The position numbers and the translations under genes are program-made. Shown in pieces: positions 57,634 through 64,000 of a stretch of DNA of 64,000 nucleotides; the first letter of the stretch is position 1, and each line of letters opens with the position of its first letter. The notes beneath the pieces are model-generated. The model did not search any database. It had not been told where the DNA came from and worked only from the letters and a program-made list of their open reading frames with translations. The DNA comes from Axinella damicornis (taxonomy: Eukaryota > Porifera > Demospongiae > Axinellida > Axinellidae): contig OZ007506.1 in assembly GCA_963931865.1 (NCBI GenBank), positions 5,618,696 to 5,682,695 of the forward strand, given 5' to 3'.

Positions 57634-58005
57634 AAAGAGGAGGACCAGGTGTGATATGTGTGTATCTTACTGTATGTACTGTGGAACTGTAATGCTAGCC
57701 TCGTTCCCATGCAGGCCCCTGCCCAGCTGAAACGATGCGGGCCTGGGAACAAGGCTGTTGTAATTCACTTTTGAGTCAGATACTGTCTTGCCTTTCATGG
57801 TCCCCTGGAGGCCGAGAATTCTTCTGAAGACAGCAGTGAAGAGGAGGAAGAGGTGTCCCAAGTTGTGTGTATGCCATTTGTCTTACTGTGTGTACAGTGG
57901 AACCGTAATGCACTTTTGAGTCAGATACTGACTTATTTCTCCTTTCCCCACTCCCCTGGAGGCCAAGAGTTAATCTGAAGACAGTAGTGAAGACAAAGAA
58001 GTGTG
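57590..58005. repeat. Tandem repeats of an exon-like segment (three units)
   Basis: Three units start around 57600, 57800 and 57952 with 'ggaggccgag' or 'ggaggccaag', then a 'gaagacagcagtgaagagg' type segment, then 'cttactgt.tgtac.gtggaac.gtaatg'. The first unit holds a small family A hairpin (57694-57757: tagcctcgttcccatgc / gcctgggaacaaggct), which was therefore inserted within the repeat. Confidence 0.75.
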
Positions 58006-58529
58006 ACAAAGTCATGTATTTTGAATATGTACATACCAGGATATTTTGGCACCCATTAAATTTGGTAACTGTGACAGAAACTACGTGTGCGGTGAGATCA
58101 CATGTACAAAGGGGTAACTGAATCAGTAAATTAAAACCATCGCCAAACATTTTTCGGTGTATGCTAACTTGTTGCTCCTACCTTCCGCTCTCCTCCCTCC
58201 ACCCATCCTTACGTGAACATACTCTAGATCATGGCCATTGCTGAACTTAGACTGCCAGAACATGATACAGTGCTGGCCTCTCATGGATGAACTATGTACT
58301 ACGAATTTGAGACTGCAGACCGTCAGGAACTGGAGGCTCAACATGTACTGGTGTAGGGGTCCACAAAATTTGCTTTTCCGGGGTATATCAGTCAGTATCT
58401 TTATCGGCCTATTTTCACATATTGGAATCAGAAGTATTGGTAAGATTGGTAACGGCGGCACACTATACCATGCCGCACCCATGCTCTGGACAGAAGCTAC
58501 TATATACTCCGGCCTTATAGCATAGTAAC

Positions 58530-60675
58530 ATGAAGGGCTGAGAAGCAAAGTGGGCTAACCCACAAACCAATTTACACCCCCTTGATGTGGGAGTCCTTGC
58601 AAAATGTGTTTCAGGCAAATTCCACCTTTTAATTTTTTGGAAAAATCTCTGAATATAGTCCATGATTTTGATGCAGTTTCACTATTCCCCACACTTCATT
58701 GTGGGTTGGCCGGCATATTACAACATGACTTAGACTTGAGAATCGTACCAAGCGTAATGCTTGGGACAAGTATAAGTCTCATGTCCCAAGTGTTATGCTT
58801 GGGACAAGTATAAGTCTCTTGTGCCAAGTGTTATGCTTGGGACAAGTATAAGTCTGACTTATATGGCCCAGTATTTATACACATATTTACTATCCTTATG
58901 TGGGACAAGTATAAGTCACGGGGAGATTAAGTGAGCCCCTGCACTTATGGCATTAATGGTAACTGTAATGCAAAGCAAAGGTTAGTGAAGTTTGGCTCAA
59001 TGAATTTCATGAATAATTAATGAGCTATATTTTCTACAGGTGGGGGGAAGTTGGCTCAATGAATTTCATGAATAATTAATGACTGCAATGAAGTTGGCTA
59101 AATGAATTTTGTTAAGACTTAGTGTGTTGTTGGCCCAAAAGCTATTTCAGACCTAAGTGTTGAGTTCATACTCCATGCCACCAGGTTTCCCATTCAGTCC
59201 ATAACAAGCCAGTTCAATCGTAGCAAAGCAGGAGACAAACAGCAGACACAACAGTGCTCTCTCAAGTAATCTCCATGGCTACATTTGTAGATAAAATTTA
59301 GGAGTGGCTCCGGATGCCTCATCAAGGAGCTCAGTAGTAGGATGAGAGATGTCCAACAACTGGAACATTCCCTTTCCGTTCTAGGTCTCTCTTGGTTTCA
59401 TCTAGCTGGGTGGTTTGTGCTGAACTAGCAAGTAGAAACAGCAGAAAAAGTCTCTTGAGATCCTTCCTGGCCCACATCTTGGAACTAATTGCTGCAATTG
59501 CCGCACTAAAACTGTTGACACCTTTGTGCACATGATTGACTGTAGATCGAAAAGAGCCCTACCCACTAGGTAATCTGCGCAAGAAACGAGCCCTGCCCAC
59601 CTTGACCGGGTGTAGTAATGGCCTATGGACCCAGCCATGCATGTAAATAACCTTCAGTAGGCTCAATATTCACCAAACTTACTACAAGCAACCACTGTAT
59701 GTACAACAATTTAGCATGAGCTTTGATGACACCAACTCGGACCGCTACTAAATCTTTCACTCGATCTCTCTCACTGAGTCAACAACAGCTGCTGCAAGTG
59801 TAGAAAAGAATTTATTCATTCAACCTGTAAGAAAAATATTATTCATTCAACCTGTAAGAAAAATAAATAATGCATATGGGAGTTGTTGAATAGGGTTGCT
59901 GGCGCAGATGAGTGGGTGAAGGCATTTCAAGATGGTGATGATGTCACTCGGCTGAGTTTATCACAGGGAGAAGGTGGATTCGAACAGGGAGGTGACGGAT
60001 GAGATAGACATGTATAATGAGGGAGATTGTGAAGGGGTGGGACAGACGTAAGGTGTTTCTAGGTCAACCCCCAGGTACGTTATACTGATGTCCCCCTGCT
60101 CTCTTCAGTACACTACGGTAGTTATGGAACACACTAAGTCTGTTGTTACATTCATGGTACTATTATTATACCAAACCTGTACATTATACTGGGCCGGGTA
60201 TTGTCTGTGGTTGTGCGATGCCCCTCAACTGGCTGATGAAACTTTAATATTACCTAGCTAATTACCTATTCATGATATTCATTGAGTCAATTCATTGAAC
60301 CAACTTCCCCCCACCTGTAGAAAATATAGCTCATTAATTATTCATGAAATTCATTGAGCCAAACTTCACTAACCTTTGCTTTGCATTACAGTTACCATTA
60401 ATGCCATAAGTGCAGGGGCTCACTTAATCTCCCCGTGACTTATACTTGTCCCACATAAGGATAGTAATATGTGTATAAATACTGGGCCGTATAAGTCAGA
60501 CTTATACTTGTCCCAAGCATAACACTTGGCACAAGAGACTTATACTTGTCCCAAGCATAACACTTGGGACATGAGACTTATACTTGTCCCAAGCATTACG
60601 CTTGGTACGATTCTCAAGTCTAAGTCATGTTGTGAACTGCCGGGTTGGCCCACTTTGCTTCTCGCCCCTTCAGTT
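58530..60675. mobile_element. 2.1-kb non-autonomous element with long inverted repeats
   Basis: Outer ends: 'gaagggctgagaagcaaagt' near 58532 and its inverse 'actttgcttctcgccccttc' near 60651. Inner arms of about 390 bp (58723-59085 and 60270-60640) contain three to four copies of 'atgcttgggacaagtataag' and the block 'gaatttcatgaataattaat'. The centre (about 59090-60265) has no recognisable coding sequence. The left side carries about 150 bp of extra sequence (58560-58700) absent from the right. A clear target duplication could not be picked. Confidence 0.8.
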
Positions 60676-60924
60676 ATAAAATACCGTATAACGCTTTTGC
60701 AGGTCCATGAACACAAATTATGCATCATTCGCAACGAAATTTATGTGCATGGTACAGTCAAACCACATGATAAATCATAACTTATTGAAGCTAGCCCCAC
60801 CCACCCTCCGGCCCTCCTCGCGATTTTAAAAAGCCCACCGCGAGCGCGATCGAGCGAGCTAGGTATCAGCCACGCCCCCAAAACGCCGTGTAATAAACAT
60901 CTTTGTGCTTCGTTCGACGGTTGT

Positions 60925-61152
60925 CTACATCTGCTGCCAGGTGAAGCGAAACTTGCGCCCAGCTGGAGTGTTGTAACATATCTTGCGGTTCAAAGTAGGG
61001 GAAGAATCCAGTACCAGGTATGTATGGCGACTGAGTGTGATTTCACCTTGATCTGTAGCAATAGCTACATGTTCCGTGTGGTATATTTTGTGAACTGGGC
61101 GAGAGGGCCGGTGTCGTAATTTCTTCACTGGACCAATGGACTGGAGTGACAT
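60925..61152 (-). CDS. Hypothetical protein or exon, 75 aa
   Basis: The minus-strand ORF has ATG at 61152 and a stop at 60925. It is basic near the start (KKLRHRPSRPVHKIYHTEH) and then has VAIATDQGEITLSRHTYLVL. The last stretch has a distant look of a Hint/intein-type block (polar strand, then 'T/S-x-H' and hydrophobics), but this is a weak impression. No neighbouring exon was found on this strand. It lies between the 58530 element and the divergent coiled-coil gene, so it could be the first exon of a divergent gene or chance. Confidence 0.25.
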   Translation of the reverse strand: MSLQSIGPVKKLRHRPSRPVHKIYHTEHVAIATDQGEITLSRHTYLVLDSSPTLNRKICYNTPAGRKFRFTWQQM

Positions 61153-61725
61153 TTTCTGGGTCTCTTCTGTGGTGTAGAAACTGGCTAGTTACTCGTTTAC
61201 GTTATGATAATTGCCAACTTAGGCTAATCATCTCTGGTTCAGTAGCTATAGTACTGACTCTACCTCCACCGGAATATCCATGAGTTTGGGTTTACTGCAT
61301 GGCAATGCCCTGACAGAAGTGTTCCAGCAGAGCTGACCAGTTACTGCTATAAAGAAGCGGTAACTCCAGTCCAATGGTCGGCATAAAGACCCTGAGTGAG
61401 AGGTTATTGCCACAGCAAACAAGACGATCAACACCGTCCATAAAACAAGAGACCAATAGGGTTCATGTTGAATGGACCCACCTGCAATGGCGTAACTAGG
61501 ATTACTGGGGTATGAGTCATGGACGTTTCTGCACAGAGAGTATACCCTATTGGCACTCCAGTGATAGGAAAACACGCCCCACCTTCTACCCCACTGCTAA
61601 CCTGCGGGTAAATAACCACTATGTAGGTGACTTGATTAGCATCAGAAAATTCATGAGTCAATCTTTGAGTTGAGTACTTGTACTTGATGTATCCCTCATT
61701 GCATCTACAGTGGACTACATGTACA

Positions 61726-64000
61726 ATGGAAGAAACTCCTCCAACCATACCTCTGTTCAAAACAGGACTACAGATTCACAGTGGAGATGGTTCAATGTCC
61801 AGTGGCTCCACACACAGTATGGCTTCAGAGGTATCAATACATTAAGATTTTAATGTGTGTGTGTGTGTCTGTGCATGACGGAAGTGGGATGTTCGTGGGG
61901 CGGGACTGGACTATAGTGATGTGCGACCTTCGTATACTTCAGTTTGTTTACTGAACCTCGAACTCCACGAAGAATGTTCGAGAACATTGGGCTGGAATCC
62001 AGCTGGGGCTGCAAGCAGATGCATGCAATCTGGGAGCAGCAGTTGAAGCGGGCGCAATCGGGGAGCAACAGCTCTGCACAGAGAGCTGTCCGGCACCGGA
62101 TTACTCACAGTAGGCGAACGAGGGGGAAGTAGCTGAGTGAGCGAAGCGAGCGAAGCTACTTGTATATACTATGTATGTGTGTGTACCCAAAGTAAAGCTA
62201 CCAAGGCCAGAGCAGTGAAGATGTGTGTAGGTAGTTTGTAAGATCTCTAATTAATCGAATAGTCAAATAATTACATTATTAGAAGGCACACTAAATGTCT
62301 TGCGTCTGTTGAGCATATTAGAGTATTAGAGTGGTTTGGCACCTAGAGAGATGGATGGGGTTAACCTCGTTCCCAGGCGCTCCGAGAGCCTGGGAATGAG
62401 GCTAGGATGGGGTTGGTATTCATAGCACCTCTTGACAGCAGTAATGGCAACTTTCAATGTAAAAGCCATTAAAACACTTGAGGGGAATATGAGCTCCATG
62501 CTTTCATTACCAGCATTCTGGACACGCAAAGAGTATACTTATCAGACAAATTACAGAATTGCATTCTAGTAAGAATTGCATCCAGTGAACAGCAACTTCC
62601 AGAGGATCGAATGGCTGGTGATGAAAGCGTGGAGCTCACTATTGCGATTGAAATGCTCCTGAAGGCCCTTATTGATAGCCATACTTTTTTTCAGGGCTCT
62701 GTAATACAATACAAGTAGCTTCCCTTGCTTCACTCGCTTTGCTCGCTCAGCTACTTCCCCATCGTTTGCCTACATGAGTAATCTGGCACCGGACAGATAT
62801 ATCTATGTAGAGCTGCTGCTCCCCGATTACGTCCACTTCAGCTGCTGCTCGCTGCTTGCGTCCGCTTCCACTGCTGCTCCCCGATTGTGTCCGCTTCAAC
62901 TGCTGCTCCCCGATTGCGTCCTCTTCAACTGCTACTCCCCGATTGCATCAGCTTGTAGCCCCAGCTATTCCAGCCCATGCCCAATGTTCTTGAACACTCT
63001 TCGCGGAGTTCGAGGTTCAGTAAATTGAAGTATGAAGGTCTCGCGTCACTAGTATAATCCCACCCCATGAACATCCCACTTCCGTTATGCATAAACACAC
63101 ACACACACACGTTAAAATCTTGATAATGTGCAACACGTTTCCACATGTGATACGTACTAAGTAAGGAAGTGAGAGAACACACAGTTTGCATCGCAATAAT
63201 TACAATCACAATATTGGTGTGCAGGAGAAACACCGGGAAGTGAAACACCAACTTGAAATTGAGAGACAGACTGCTGTGACGCAGGATGAGGAAAAAACCG
63301 ATGCTGCATTGGAAAGTACTAAACAGGTATAGATAGCGGGGCTATATTATGAATCAGAGAACGAATGAAGATAGAGCTATGTCCTATCAGATAGATAGAT
63401 AAGTTTTATTTTGGATAAGAATGCTCCATCAGCACTTGTGGCTGGTCTTCCTGGAAGTACTATTCCACCACTTGAAGTATTTGCAAAGTAGACTAAATGT
63501 AGTTGATGCATGAAAGTTAACCATGTATCTCCTCACAACTGCTGAAGGAGGTGGAAGTGGAGCTGAGTGAGAAGGAAGTTCTCAAAGCGAGAGTGGTAAG
63601 ATATGCAGTGCTGATTGAGGGGGGTGAATGCTCTTGTTGGTTAGTGGGAGTGTCCAGTAGAGCCCTTATCTACTGCTATAACTGTTAATCAGGCATTCCG
63701 TATAGGACAGAGATGTGAGCAGCATGTGTTAGTAGTGGTGTGTAATCATACCATCACTTTATGGCATGTTGCTTACAGGTACATGTTTACACACTCTTAT
63801 GCATTTCCTGTATTTATTCCACAGACTAGCCTAGAGGATGACCTAAATGCAATGGAGTTGAGCATGTCACAAGCACTACAAGTAGCAGATGCACAGAAAT
63901 GCACAATGAGGGAGCAACTTTTGGATGAGATGGCCAGCTATAAGGTAAAACATTTTCCCCAGACTAGGTGGGGGATGCACACACTTAGTGTGCAGCACCA
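61726..64000 (+). CDS. Coiled-coil protein, 5' exons (runs past window end)
   Basis: Exons: 61726-61830 (starts MEETPPTIPLFKTGL, ends THSMASE), 63225-63326 (EKHREVKHQLEIERQ, DAALESTKQ), about 63548-63595 (EVEVELSEKEVLKARV), 63825-63944 (TSLEDDLNAMELSMSQALQV, REQLLDEMASYK). All junctions are phase 0, so each exon adds whole heptad-like units. After a short Ser/Gly-rich N-terminus the product is charged with leucines at regular spacing, as in long alpha-helical coiled coils. The family cannot be named from this part. The first intron contains two family C repeats in opposite orientation. Confidence 0.7.
61838..62165. repeat. Family C repeat copy
   Basis: 'aagattttaatgtgtgtgtg' start; ends 'gtagctgagtgagcgaagcg' and 'gaagctacttgta'. 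Faces the inverted copy at 62713-63118. Confidence 0.8.
62359..62404. repeat. Minimal family A hairpin
   Basis: 'taacctcgttcccaggcgct' and 'gagagcctgggaatgaggct' face each other with no internal body. Confidence 0.7.
62713..63118. repeat. Family C repeat copy, inverted
   Basis: The reverse complement matches 61838-62165 and 50990-51385 block by block, with about seven minisatellite units (cagctgctgctccccgatt on the plus strand). Confidence 0.8.

Noticed and set aside
61246..61760. Minus-strand ORFs with a hydrophobic stretch near the coiled-coil gene
   Set aside because: One overlaps the first coiled-coil exon in antisense and no consistent exon structure could be built.

Overview
The window is animal nuclear DNA: multi-exon genes with GT-AG introns, long introns full of interspersed repeats, and metazoan domain families (ABC transporter, Wee1 kinase, TIR and NHL domains). 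Gene content and compact exons between many small TA-flanked repeats suit a marine invertebrate, possibly a sponge, but the species cannot be fixed from sequence alone.

Layout. (1) About 573-27481, plus strand: the 3' part of an ABC transporter gene (end of the nucleotide-binding domain, the whole membrane domain, stop codon). Its first intron holds broken gypsy-like and DIRS-like retroelement remains and MITEs. A later intron holds a complete 10,058-bp DNA transposon (13924-23981). (2) 29334-48502, minus strand: a Wee1-type kinase gene, about 15 exons, convergent with the ABC gene. Its introns carry MITEs, a decayed gag-like gene and long polypyrimidine tracts. (3) 49070-57175, plus strand: a six-exon gene encoding a TIR domain followed by two NHL-repeat regions, head to head with Wee1. 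(4) 57176-61700: an orphan exon, short tandem repeats, a transposon-like element with long inverted repeats, and one uncertain ORF. (5) 61726 onward, plus strand: the first exons of a coiled-coil gene that leaves the window.

The most interesting object is the transposon at 13924-23981. It has long terminal inverted repeats, each containing a palindromic satellite array (61-bp unit, about 10 copies on the left and 27 on the right). Inside are two divergently transcribed genes: an intact single-exon DDE integrase-like protein (390 aa; D136, D193, E228) and a seven-exon protein (about 762 aa) with a CUE-like segment and a HECT ubiquitin-ligase domain retaining the C-lobe cysteine (C723). The element sits inside a MITE. 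A related uninterrupted MITE at 45572-45967 acts as an empty-site reference and fixes the boundaries, with a 4-bp target duplication ACTT. I cannot assign it to a named superfamily, and the pairing of an integrase with a HECT ligase is the best candidate here for an undescribed system.

Exon coordinates were read by eye from splice signals, reading phase and family resemblance. No alignment or database search was run.
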